A stretch of DNA of 64,000 bases from Acinetobacter dispersus (GTDB taxonomy: Bacteria > Pseudomonadota > Gammaproteobacteria > Pseudomonadales > Moraxellaceae), in contig NZ_CP041970.1 of the NCBI RefSeq assembly GCF_009884975.1, forward strand, positions 434,001 through 498,000, in the 5' to 3' direction. The notes under the pieces are model-generated. The model saw only the letters and a list, made by a program, of their open reading frames with translations. It made no database searches and was not told the DNA's origin. This document shows, piece by piece, positions 20,375-29,492 of this stretch. How positions within the stretch are numbered: the first letter of the stretch is position 1; the number at the start of each line of letters is the position of its first letter. The position numbers and the translations under genes are program-made.

Positions 20375-23005
20375 TTATTGCTTTTTCTTTTGCTTAAGAG
20401 ATTTTAAGCTTTTTGCTTCGACAGCTGTGTCATCTGAATTTTTCACTTCAGCAGCTTCTTTTTTGGCTTTCTTACGCTTCTTCTTTTTCTTTGGTTCATC
20501 ATCTTCAACTGCTTCACCATCTTCGATCGCTTGCCAATACTCTAATTGTTCCATCACCGCAGCGTAGATCGAGTTTTTGCTATAGCGTCCTTTCTTGTCG
20601 AGGGTTCCGACAGGGCGTGCCATTAGAATCTCTAAAGCTTGATCAATCGTATCAATTGCATGGACATGGAACTGCCCAGCTTGTACTGCATCAATAACGT
20701 CTTGACGTAACATCAGGTGTTGCATGTTTTGGCGTGGAATAATCACCCCTTGTTTGCCAGTTAAGCCTTGCAGTTTACATGCATCGTAGAAGCCTTCGAT
20801 CTTGGCATTGACACCACCAATTGGCTGTACCTGGCCCAACTGGTTCATCGAACCTGTAATTGCCCATGATTGATCAATTGGGATTTGGCAGATAGCAGAA
20901 ATTAATGCTGAAAGTTCAGCAACGGTAGCACTATCACCATCGACCTGTCCGTAACTTTGCTCAAATGCTAAAGCTGCAGAGAAGTGGAGTATTTGTTCAC
21001 GACCGAAATGTGCTTTTAAGAAGCTGGACATGAGTAGTACACCTTTGGCGTGTAGTGAACCACCTAATTCAACGCTACGTTCAATGTCGAGGATATCACC
21101 GCCGCCTTGATAAACAGATGCGGTCAGACGTGAAGGTAGACCAAACTCTACATCGGCATAGTGAATCACAGAAAGCGCATTGATTTGACCTAGGCGATGT
21201 CCTGACGTTTCTATCAACTGAGTACCACGCGACAGATCCTGCCAATATAACTCACGTAAATAACCGAGACGATACTGGCGATGGTGCAGTGCTTGATTTA
21301 CGTGCTGATCGATAACGATCTTGTCATCTGCTTTAAAAGCGTGATGATGGGCTTCACGAATTAAATCACCAAGTGTTGAGGCATGTAGTGATAATGAACT
21401 TTGATCTTCGGCTTGGCGGCTAGAGTCAGTGAGTAAAGCTGCAAGTGCCGAGCGATCAAAAGGAAGTAACTTGTCAGCTTGAACATAATCAGCGATCAAC
21501 TGCATATACGCTTGTTCATTACTGTCATTACGTTGTAATGTATCGGTAAAGTCGGCACGGATTTTAAAGACACTGCCTAACTCTGGTTCAAGCTCTAAAA
21601 TTTCATAATAAATTTCAGGTTCTGCCAATAAAATGACTTTAATATCAAGTGGAACAGAAGCTGGTTCAATTGAAATACTCCCTGTTAAGGTGAGCATGTG
21701 TTCGAGTGATGAGAGCTTCAGTTGCCCTGATTTTAAAGCACGCTTTAAACCTTGCCATGCATAAGGTTGCTCAAGTAGCTGCTCAGCTTCAAGCATTAAA
21801 AAGCCGCCGTTGGCTTGGTGTAGAGAGCCCGGGCGAATCAAGGTGAAATCGGTGGTAATCGTACCGTTATGGGTTAATTGTTCAACATGACCTAATAGGT
21901 TGTAGTGCGTTGGAAAGTCTTCAAAAATGACAGGTGCACCGCTATTCGGTTTGTTGGCAATGATCACATTGGCTTGATAGCGCGAAGGAACACGGTTAAA
22001 TAACGCTGGAGTAAAATCATCTTCTTCTTGTTCTAAGATCAGCTCAACATTATCAATAATGTCTTCAGCATAATGTTTTAAGAACAGTTCTAATCCGCTG
22101 ACTTCTTTATTTTTATTTAAGATTGACTCGATACGCGGCATCACGACTTGTGTTGCAATATCGCGATTTAAGCTTGAAACTCGATCACGTGCATCATCTT
22201 CTAAATCACCTAGATGTAGGCCTAAACGCTCAAGCTTTTTTTCCATATAGCGGATATTGGCGTTGATTTCTGTACGCTCTTTGCTTGGGAGTGCATTTAA
22301 CTCATTTTGAGTTAACTCATGATATTCATTCTCTTTGAGCTGCATTGGGATAAAGACATGTTTGTCATTACGAGAAATCAATTTCAAATTGATTTCCTCA
22401 CCTTCTTTCGTGAGTTCAACCAAAGCTTGTTGTTGTACGTCCCCAGTATCTTGACGGATACGTTCGATACGATTGTGATAGCTTTCTGCGCTAAAACGAC
22501 GTTCTAACTGTTTTAAAATGATTTGCCATGCTTGTTGCAGCGCATTTTGAAATTTAGTGCCTTGTCCTGCTGGAAAGCGTAATGCAATGGGCTGTCTTGG
22601 ATTTTTGAAGTTGTTAACATAGACCCAATCATTCGGTGTTGGCATAGATTTGGCGTGCTGCTGCAGCAAACGCTTAATCATGGTGCGTTTACCAAGACCA
22701 GCAGTACCGACAGCAAAAATGTTATAACCTGAATAAGGTAAGGAGATTCCAGCTTCAACTGAGGCGCGGGCTCGATCTTGCCCTAAAAAATTATTGAGCG
22801 GTTTAATCCGTTTGGTTGAGCTTGGAATCTCAGCTAAATCTGGGATATGAGTCAGTTGATCAGCACGTAGTGCTGTTTTAGTCAGTGTTGGTTGTATGTC
22901 CGTCTGCTCAAAAGCGCTAGGTAATGAATTAAGGTTTGCAGTAATAGTGTTTGTTGGTGTTAAAGATAAAGTTGTTGCCGTCATTTGATCGAGTTTTTGG
23001 GTCAC
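20375..23005 (-). CDS. Lon-like ATP-dependent protease (YcbZ/LonB type)
   Basis: An 876-aa AAA+ protease. The order is an N-terminal AAA part with Walker A (GTAGLGKRT) near residue 100, a long helical insertion with coiled-coil-like segments (about 170-330), the second half of the ATPase (IRPGSLHQANGGFLMLEAEQLL), and a C-terminal Lon protease domain. The Ser-Lys dyad is intact: Ser in GDSATVAEL near residue 691 and Lys in GGVNAKIEGFY near 735. The last ~50 residues are an acidic then Lys-rich tail (EPKKKKKRKKAKKE), not part of the core fold and possibly a nucleic-acid or membrane contact. It is not the canonical lon, which has a different N-domain. Confidence 0.92.
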   Translation of the reverse strand: MTQKLDQMTATTLSLTPTNTITANLNSLPSAFEQTDIQPTLTKTALRADQLTHIPDLAEIPSSTKRIKPLNNFLGQDRARASVEAGISLPYSGYNIFAVGTAGLGKRTMIKRLLQQHAKSMPTPNDWVYVNNFKNPRQPIALRFPAGQGTKFQNALQQAWQIILKQLERRFSAESYHNRIERIRQDTGDVQQQALVELTKEGEEINLKLISRNDKHVFIPMQLKENEYHELTQNELNALPSKERTEINANIRYMEKKLERLGLHLGDLEDDARDRVSSLNRDIATQVVMPRIESILNKNKEVSGLELFLKHYAEDIIDNVELILEQEEDDFTPALFNRVPSRYQANVIIANKPNSGAPVIFEDFPTHYNLLGHVEQLTHNGTITTDFTLIRPGSLHQANGGFLMLEAEQLLEQPYAWQGLKRALKSGQLKLSSLEHMLTLTGSISIEPASVPLDIKVILLAEPEIYYEILELEPELGSVFKIRADFTDTLQRNDSNEQAYMQLIADYVQADKLLPFDRSALAALLTDSSRQAEDQSSLSLHASTLGDLIREAHHHAFKADDKIVIDQHVNQALHHRQYRLGYLRELYWQDLSRGTQLIETSGHRLGQINALSVIHYADVEFGLPSRLTASVYQGGGDILDIERSVELGGSLHAKGVLLMSSFLKAHFGREQILHFSAALAFEQSYGQVDGDSATVAELSALISAICQIPIDQSWAITGSMNQLGQVQPIGGVNAKIEGFYDACKLQGLTGKQGVIIPRQNMQHLMLRQDVIDAVQAGQFHVHAIDTIDQALEILMARPVGTLDKKGRYSKNSIYAAVMEQLEYWQAIEDGEAVEDDEPKKKKKRKKAKKEAAEVKNSDDTAVEAKSLKSLKQKKKQ

Positions 23006-23192
23006 TGTTGCTGTCCAACAAATTAAACTAAAGTTGAGTAATTAAAGGTATACAGTTTTAGGTCTAAAGATCAAGCGAACTTGTGTTTTTTATCGACAAA
23101 ACAAAACAATGGTTGCATAAAGCAACTTGCAAGCAAGGGCAAGAAACGATTGAATAAGCACATTCACGCATGTTCATGGAAAATAATAACCA

Positions 23193-25367
23193 ATGACCAC
23201 TCAAGCCTCTAGTTGGGCATCTGCATTTAAAGCATTTTTAGATCGCCGTGCTCTAATTATGTTATTTCTTGGTTTCTCTGCGGGGATTCCAATTTTATTG
23301 ATTTTTTCTAGCCTATCTTTATGGTTAGGCGAGGCTGGAATCGATAAAAGTGCGGTCACGTTCTTTAGTTGGGCTGCACTCGGTTATTCTTTTAAATTTG
23401 TTTGGGCGCCTTTAATTGATGAATTGCCCGTTCCATTTTTAACTAAGAGTTTAGGTCGTCGCCGCGCTTGGTTGCTGATTGCACAATGCTTAATTATCTG
23501 TGCGATTTGTATCATGGCATTTTCTGATCCGTCTTTGGGTCAAAGCTATTTAATCCAGATGGCGGTTGGTGCTGTACTGTTGGGCTTTTCGGCAGCGACT
23601 CAAGATATTGTTATTGATGCTTACCGTATTGAACTGGCCGAAACTGAAATGCAAACCGTTTTGGCTTCGACCTACAATGCAGGTTATCGTATTGGGATGA
23701 TCGTTGCTGGTGCTGGTGCGCTGTTTTTGGCCGCCTATTTGGGCACAGCAAAAGGTAATTACATCTACGAAGCTTGGAAATACACTTATTTGACCATGGC
23801 TGCGGTGATGGTAGTTGGGATTATCACCACTTTGTGTGTTCGTGAACCACAAGTGAATCGTGTTTATAAACACTATAAAACCACTGACTATTATCGCTTG
23901 GTATTTGTATTTTTTATTGCGGTTGCAACGTTTGTTGTCAGTTATATTTATTCAGGCAATGTCACTGATGCAATCGCAAAGTCAGCAGAAATTAAGGACA
24001 CAGCTGCATTATTTGGTTTAGAAGCACTACGCTTTTTAACGGCTACGGCAACAGCTTTACTGGTTGGTTTTGGGCTGGTTAAGACTGGTGTAGTCAATCA
24101 GCAAATGGCTAAAGAAACATGGGTTGCACCGATTCTAGATTTCTTTAAGCGCTATGGCGTTAAACTGGCATTGGTTTTATTGTTATTGATCGGTTTCTTC
24201 CGCATCTCTGATATTATTGCAGGGGTAATTTCCAATGTGTTCTATCAAGATCTAAACTTTAGTAAGGAACAGATTGCGGAAGCCGTTAAGATTTACGGCG
24301 TGCTATTTAGCTTGGTGGGTGGTTTCTTAGGTGGCTTGTTGGCACAACGCATGAACATTATGAAATTGATGTTTGTGGGTGCAGTCTTAGCTAGCTCGAC
24401 CAATTTGATTTTTATCGGTTTGGTAAAATCGGGTAAGCCACTCGATCAAGTAGAAGTACAAGTTGGTGATCAGCATTATCAAGTTCAGACCGATGAGGTC
24501 GGTTATTGGAAATTACAAGTACCGAATGAAGCGTTATTAAAAGCAGATTCAGTTCAGGTGAGTACCCAATATCAAAACCAAGCCGATTCTAAAATTCAAT
24601 TGGCGGTGCCGTATTTAATCAGTTCGCAACAGCCTCAGATTCAATTGTTGCCAATGAGTGGTGATGATCAACTCACACCAAAAGAGTTAAAACAAAGTTT
24701 GGTGATTAAAGGTCAGCTCGCGAATATTAAAACTGAAGATTTAGATACTGAACGTCCAGTGATTTTATCTTTAGACGGTCAGGAGTTTGTGGCTAAGGTA
24801 GATCAACAGGGCTTATTTACTGGCGTTATCGATGGCAAAATTTTGCAGGCATCGCCAACTAAGACCATTACAGCTATGGCAAACTTAAAAAGTAATTCTA
24901 CGAATCAATTGTTAGCAACGCGACAATATCGTGTGGATACTGCCTCTCATGCTGATGCAGCTTTAAATGTAGATATTCAACCGATTGCTGTGATTGATCC
25001 TGCTCAGCAAGGGACCGTTGAACTTTCTGGTAAGGTGATAAAAAGCTATAGCTCTTTATGGTTATATTTAGCCATTATTGTGGATAATTTGGCTTCTGGT
25101 CTTGCTGGTGCTGCATTTATTGCCTTCTTGTCTAGCTTGACCAGCGTATCATTTACAGCGGTTCAGTATGCAATTTTCAGTTCATTAATGACTTTAACGC
25201 CTAAGTTATTAGGTGGTTATTCAGGAACAATTGTCAGCAATATCGGTTATCCGAATTTCTTTTTAATGACAACTTTAATTGGTATTCCAATTTTAATTCT
25301 CGTGGTTTGGGTTGCTAAACTTTTACGCGACCATGAAAACCAAACAACTCAACAGACAGGTGAATAA
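23193..25367 (+). CDS. ampG: AmpG-family muropeptide permease with large inserted domain
   Basis: An MFS importer for GlcNAc-anhydroMurNAc peptides released during cell-wall recycling. The AmpG signature is clear: [24 protein letters not shown] near the start, [26 protein letters not shown], and [13 protein letters not shown]. Family members are about 490-600 aa; this one is 724 aa. The surplus is a soluble, beta-rich, mostly hydrophilic block at about residues 415-615, between two late membrane helices. It has an Ig-like texture ([44 protein letters not shown]). It should face the periplasm if the topology is standard. gloA follows by 2 nt. Confidence 0.93.
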   Translation: MTTQASSWASAFKAFLDRRALIMLFLGFSAGIPILLIFSSLSLWLGEAGIDKSAVTFFSWAALGYSFKFVWAPLIDELPVPFLTKSLGRRRAWLLIAQCLIICAICIMAFSDPSLGQSYLIQMAVGAVLLGFSAATQDIVIDAYRIELAETEMQTVLASTYNAGYRIGMIVAGAGALFLAAYLGTAKGNYIYEAWKYTYLTMAAVMVVGIITTLCVREPQVNRVYKHYKTTDYYRLVFVFFIAVATFVVSYIYSGNVTDAIAKSAEIKDTAALFGLEALRFLTATATALLVGFGLVKTGVVNQQMAKETWVAPILDFFKRYGVKLALVLLLLIGFFRISDIIAGVISNVFYQDLNFSKEQIAEAVKIYGVLFSLVGGFLGGLLAQRMNIMKLMFVGAVLASSTNLIFIGLVKSGKPLDQVEVQVGDQHYQVQTDEVGYWKLQVPNEALLKADSVQVSTQYQNQADSKIQLAVPYLISSQQPQIQLLPMSGDDQLTPKELKQSLVIKGQLANIKTEDLDTERPVILSLDGQEFVAKVDQQGLFTGVIDGKILQASPTKTITAMANLKSNSTNQLLATRQYRVDTASHADAALNVDIQPIAVIDPAQQGTVELSGKVIKSYSSLWLYLAIIVDNLASGLAGAAFIAFLSSLTSVSFTAVQYAIFSSLMTLTPKLLGGYSGTIVSNIGYPNFFLMTTLIGIPILILVVWVAKLLRDHENQTTQQTGE

Positions 25368-25369
25368 CT

Positions 25370-25771
25370 ATGCGCATGTTACATACGATGCTACGAGTAG
25401 GTAATTTAGAACAATCTTTAAAGTTCTACACTGAGGTACTTGGTATGAAATTGCTACGCCAACGTGATTATGAAGAAGGGCGTTTTACATTGGCTTTTGT
25501 TGGCTATGGTGATGAGAAAAGCAACACTGTGCTTGAGCTTACCCATAACTGGGACACAACCAGCTATGAGCTCGGCAATGCCTATGGTCACATTGCGATT
25601 GGTGTTGATGATGCTTATAAAGCATGTGAAGACATCAAGGCACGTGGCGGTAAAGTTGTACGTGAAGCAGGTCCAATGAAAGGTGGCGTTACGGTGATTG
25701 CTTTTGTTGAAGATCCAGATGGTTATAAAGTTGAACTTATTCAACAAGATCAGGATGCTTATAATAATTAG
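25370..25771 (+). CDS. gloA: Lactoylglutathione lyase (glyoxalase I)
   Basis: Converts the methylglyoxal-glutathione hemithioacetal to S-lactoylglutathione. The 133-aa protein has the full GloA pattern and the four metal ligands: His5 ([10 protein letters not shown]), Glu in [10 protein letters not shown], His in YGHIAIGV and Glu in GYKVELIQ. These fit a nickel-type bacterial enzyme. It begins 2 nt after ampG and is likely cotranscribed with it. Confidence 0.97.
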   Translation: MRMLHTMLRVGNLEQSLKFYTEVLGMKLLRQRDYEEGRFTLAFVGYGDEKSNTVLELTHNWDTTSYELGNAYGHIAIGVDDAYKACEDIKARGGKVVREAGPMKGGVTVIAFVEDPDGYKVELIQQDQDAYNN

Positions 25772-25907
25772 TCTTTGGTCAAATAAGTCCAAGATTTCTT
25801 ATCTAAAGCTCTAGCTTTATTTATATAGCCCAGTATGATGATTCGATCAAATGGTCAACAAGTCATGCTGGGCTTTATAGTTCTTAGAGAATAGATAGGG
25901 ATACGTT

Positions 25908-26876
25908 ATGTTGAAATTATTGGCATTGGATCGCTTTACCATACTGTTGGTTACCATGGTAATACTGGCGACGTTTTTTCCAGTTTCGGGGCAAATTGCA
26001 CATTATTTTAATATTCTAACCACCGTCGCAATCGCAATACTTTTCTTCTTACATGGTGCGAAACTGTCACGTGAGGCGGTACTTGAGGGGATGATGCATT
26101 GGAAAATGCATGCGTTGGTGTTTGCTTTTACTTTCGCAATTTTCCCTGTCATTGGGTTACTCGCTAGGCCTGTTTTGGAGCCTCTGTTAGGACAGCCCTT
26201 GTATTGGGGTTTTCTGTTTATGTGTTTCTTGCCCTCAACAGTACAATCCTCAATCGCATTTACCTCTATGGCTAAGGGCAATGTAGCAGCTGCTGTCTGT
26301 AGTGCTTCTTTCTCAAATATCATTGGTATGTTTATTACCCCGATTTTGGTGAGTTATTTTATCTTAGGTCAAAGTCAGCATGGTTTTGATCCAACCAAAT
26401 CGATTATCCAAATTACTTTATTGTTGCTTGTCCCATTTGTTCTTGGGCAATTATTACGTCCTTATATTTTTCCATATATGGTCAAAGTCCCTAGTATCGT
26501 CAAAGCATTTGATCAGGGTTCGATCTTAATGGTGGTGTATGGTGCATTTAGTAGTGCTGTAGTTGCAGGTCTGTGGCATCAAGTCAGTGGATTAACCTTG
26601 TTGTATCTAGTGCTTGCGTGTTCAGTGCTATTAACCATCGTTATGCTGCTTGCCTTGTATGTACCAAAATGGTTGGGCTTTAATCAAGCTGATCAGGTAA
26701 CGATCTTTTTCTGTAGTTCAAAGAAAACACTGGCGAGTGGAGTACCCATGGCCCAAATTCTATTTATTGGGCAACCTTTGGGTATGATTGTGTTGCCAAT
26801 CATGATTTTTCATCAAATTCAGTTAATGGTATGTGGTGTGATTGCGAATCATTGGGCAAAATCAAAGCAGGAATAG
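25908..26876 (+). CDS. Bile acid:sodium symporter family protein (YfeH/SLC10A7 type)
   Basis: A 322-aa membrane protein with about ten hydrophobic segments. The pattern FFLHGAKLSREAVLEGMMHWKMH, then FLPSTVQSSIAFTSMAKGNVAAAVCSASFSNIIGM and FFCSSKKTLASGVPMAQILF matches the YfeH branch of the BASS superfamily. The crossover motif with polar residues is intact. The substrate in bacteria is unknown; sodium-coupled organic anion uptake is a family-level guess. Confidence 0.9.
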   Translation: MLKLLALDRFTILLVTMVILATFFPVSGQIAHYFNILTTVAIAILFFLHGAKLSREAVLEGMMHWKMHALVFAFTFAIFPVIGLLARPVLEPLLGQPLYWGFLFMCFLPSTVQSSIAFTSMAKGNVAAAVCSASFSNIIGMFITPILVSYFILGQSQHGFDPTKSIIQITLLLLVPFVLGQLLRPYIFPYMVKVPSIVKAFDQGSILMVVYGAFSSAVVAGLWHQVSGLTLLYLVLACSVLLTIVMLLALYVPKWLGFNQADQVTIFFCSSKKTLASGVPMAQILFIGQPLGMIVLPIMIFHQIQLMVCGVIANHWAKSKQE

Positions 26877-26906
26877 TTCGCAAAATTTAATTCTTTGGCG
26901 TATAAT
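26877..26906 (+). promoter_or_regulatory. Probable sigma-70 promoter of rpmE
   Basis: A perfect TATAAT at 26901-26906 follows an acceptable TTCGCA -35 box at 26877-26882 with an 18-bp gap. It predicts an rpmE leader of about 160 nt. Confidence 0.65.
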
Positions 26907-27075
26907 GCTTGCCACTTGTTGGCTTTGCTCTGACCGTTAGAGTCTCGGTGAGTCAAAAGAAATGGTCTGTTGTGGTGTTGATCTGCAAGTGTGTGAACAC
27001 TTTGCTTTCCTCGTTTTGAGAGTGATCAATTGCGATAACAGCTTAAGCCTTTCTTACTAAATAGGAGCATCGAGC

Positions 27076-27300
27076 ATGCGCGCCGATATTCACCCTAAAT
27101 ACGAAAACTTAGTTGCTACTTGTTCATGTGGTAACGTAATCGAAACTAAATCTGCTCTTGGTAAAGAAACAATTTACCTTGACGTATGTTCAGCTTGCCA
27201 CCCATTCTATACTGGTAAACAAAAGAATGTGGACACTGGCGGCCGTATCGACAAATTCAAACAACGTTTCTCTGGTATGTCACGTTCTATCAAACGTTAA
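27076..27300 (+). CDS. rpmE: 50S ribosomal protein L31
   Basis: A 74-aa ribosomal protein of the zinc-binding (C+) type: Cys16, Cys18, Cys38 and Cys41 are all present ([17 protein letters not shown]). The end [11 protein letters not shown] is typical. An AGGAG site precedes the ATG. The long leader upstream is unusual for so small a gene. A strong terminator follows. Confidence 0.98.
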   Translation: MRADIHPKYENLVATCSCGNVIETKSALGKETIYLDVCSACHPFYTGKQKNVDTGGRIDKFKQRFSGMSRSIKR

Positions 27301-27314
27301 TATCAAGAAAGAAA

Positions 27315-27340
27315 AAAACGGGCAATATGCCCGTTTTTTT
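27315..27340 (+). terminator. Intrinsic terminator of rpmE
   Basis: A strong stem AAAACGGGCA/TGCCCGTTTT with a three-base loop followed by a T-run lies 14 nt after the rpmE stop. Confidence 0.95.
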
Positions 27341-27398
27341 ATGCCTGTAGGTTATTTTATTGAGGAACTTGCAGTAGTTCCTCAATATTGAGAAGGCG

Positions 27399-29492
27399 TT
27401 ATTGATCCTGTACATCCGTTAAGCGATCAAGTTTTTTCTGGAAATAGTTACCTTGTAGGTAGCGAGCCTCTACATTCCATGCATTTGCAAATAGATTCAT
27501 GTCATTGAGCTCCATCAAGAAAATTTCCACTGGCTTTTGACCAATAAAGTGCAGGATTTTCTCTTGTAATGTTGCCATGTCTTTATCTGAGCTTAGCATC
27601 TTGGTTAGTTTGCTATGCAAGCTCAAATACTGAACATCAATTTGTTGTAGCATGGTGTCGCTATATAAGGAATCACCAAAGCCACGAATCGAGATTTCTG
27701 CGCCGTGTTGGCGGAGTAAGGCAATTTGTGGTTGGGCTTGAGATAAGTTCTGTTGAAGTGCCTGTTCTGAGAACTGTAAAATCAATGGGTGGGCTTGTTT
27801 ACTGCCAATAATAGTCAGTAACTTGGCAACCAATTCAGGCAACTTCTTATCATTCAACAGCACATGATGGTTGAGGTTTACAATCAGCTTGGCTTTTGGA
27901 TATTGAGTAATAAAGTTGTGTAATTGCTTGCAAGCTTCTACAAGTATCCAGCGATCAAGTTGAATGGATAACTCAGGATCATCTTTCAGATCGCCAAGAT
28001 CACTTAAATCCTGCCATTGATTATCAAAGATGAAGCCACCAGAAACTTCATAAGTATGGGTGTGTTGATCTTGCTTATCATAGAGTTGTTGATATTTAAG
28101 ATGAATATCACCTGTATCAAGTTTCTGTTTCAGCCCTTGTAATAAAGTTAATTGAACTGCTGTTGGAATATGTTCTGTGGTGAGACCAATATCCGCATCA
28201 ATTTTTGGCGTATTAAAGACTGGCAATCCTTCCGCAAATGCTTTGCTGAGAATTTGTTCAAAGCGTGCTTCATCTGGAATTGCTTGTGCAAGTTCGCAAT
28301 AGCCCAGCTTAAGATGCAAGGGGAAGGTGTGTTGTGCTGTCGATAAAAGTTGTGGCTTTTGCAAGCTATTTAAGCCAATCAGAAGCGAGTTTAATACGTT
28401 CTTAGATTCAGCTTGAAATAAAGCAACATATATCGCGCTATCAACCTGATAAACAGGGACATTCACTTGTTCTTTAATAAAGTTCTGAATATTGGAAAAA
28501 TAAGCTTTTGTTCCGCGCCAGTCTGTTTGGAAGACTTCATTTGGGCAGCTACTCAGACTGAATAGTACGACTGCATTGGCATTGGCAGGGTGATTGGTCA
28601 ATTGCCGATTAATCTGCTGAAACGCTGTATTTAAATTTGATACTTTTTCAGAAGTAACAGCTGCAGCTGGTGTCGCAGCTATAGCTTGAGAGGGGATGCC
28701 GCATTCGATATTCAGTTGAATTTCTTCTTCATTACCTGAAGGTAAAAACTCAAGATGTAATGGATTAATTTTTACTGTTGGATTCTGGGTGCGGAGCTCA
28801 AAGCTACCATGCTCGAATTGCCCTTGAGAAATCTTTTTAAATCGAAGTTTAAATTGACTTAGATCTTCGGGTTGTAACACGTCTAGAATAGGTAGACCAA
28901 TCAGCTCATCTTCATTGCTGAAACCAAAGAGATTGGCATATTCAGCATTCACATTGATATGAATACCTTCCTGTAAAATGGCAACAGCTTTGTGACTCTC
29001 TGCAACTAAAGACTGCGCTTGAGACTGTGCTGCTTCCAATTCGTTTAATAAACGATGTTCAGCTTGTACTAGGCGGCTATAGGAAAGCGCACGGACGATG
29101 CTGATGTAGAATTTTTCTGGAGATTTAAGGTTTAATACATCATAGATACCTTTATGAATATAGGTCTGATATTGATCAGCATTATAGTCATCTGGTTCTA
29201 ACAGTAGTACAGGTAGGCTCGGCTGTGATGATGCCTGAATCAAAGAAAGTGTTTGTTCAATTTTTAGGTCATAAGCACGACCAAAAATGACAATATCCCA
29301 TGGTAAATTCAGCTGTTTCTCAAATGTTTTAAGATCATCCAGCAATGTCGCATGAATTTGATGGTCTTGTGCCGTAAAAATTGCTGCAATTTGATTATAA
29401 CGTAATTGGTTATCATCAATAATCAGTAAACGGGTTTCCGTCCGTTTGAGTTTCTTAGAGAGTAAAGAATTTCTCACTTTAATGCTTCCCAT
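27399..29492 (-). CDS. FimX-like REC-PAS-degenerate GGDEF-EAL protein
   Basis: A 697-aa cytoplasmic signalling protein. The order is a receiver-like domain (about 20-140; LLIIDDNQLRYNQ), a PAS domain (about 160-260; ILQEGIHINVNAEYANLFGFSNEDELIG), a degenerate GGDEF domain (about 285-430; no GGDEF motif) and an EAL domain (about 445-690). The EAL active site is also degenerate, with EVSGGF in place of EALxR and no clear metal ligands. Degenerate REC-PAS-GGDEF-EAL is the layout of FimX, a cyclic-di-GMP sensor that controls type IV pili and twitching. By analogy it binds rather than makes or cleaves cyclic-di-GMP. Its start overlaps the end of the PilZ-like gene by 19 nt. Confidence 0.85.
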   Translation of the reverse strand: MGSIKVRNSLLSKKLKRTETRLLIIDDNQLRYNQIAAIFTAQDHQIHATLLDDLKTFEKQLNLPWDIVIFGRAYDLKIEQTLSLIQASSQPSLPVLLLEPDDYNADQYQTYIHKGIYDVLNLKSPEKFYISIVRALSYSRLVQAEHRLLNELEAAQSQAQSLVAESHKAVAILQEGIHINVNAEYANLFGFSNEDELIGLPILDVLQPEDLSQFKLRFKKISQGQFEHGSFELRTQNPTVKINPLHLEFLPSGNEEEIQLNIECGIPSQAIAATPAAAVTSEKVSNLNTAFQQINRQLTNHPANANAVVLFSLSSCPNEVFQTDWRGTKAYFSNIQNFIKEQVNVPVYQVDSAIYVALFQAESKNVLNSLLIGLNSLQKPQLLSTAQHTFPLHLKLGYCELAQAIPDEARFEQILSKAFAEGLPVFNTPKIDADIGLTTEHIPTAVQLTLLQGLKQKLDTGDIHLKYQQLYDKQDQHTHTYEVSGGFIFDNQWQDLSDLGDLKDDPELSIQLDRWILVEACKQLHNFITQYPKAKLIVNLNHHVLLNDKKLPELVAKLLTIIGSKQAHPLILQFSEQALQQNLSQAQPQIALLRQHGAEISIRGFGDSLYSDTMLQQIDVQYLSLHSKLTKMLSSDKDMATLQEKILHFIGQKPVEIFLMELNDMNLFANAWNVEARYLQGNYFQKKLDRLTDVQDQ

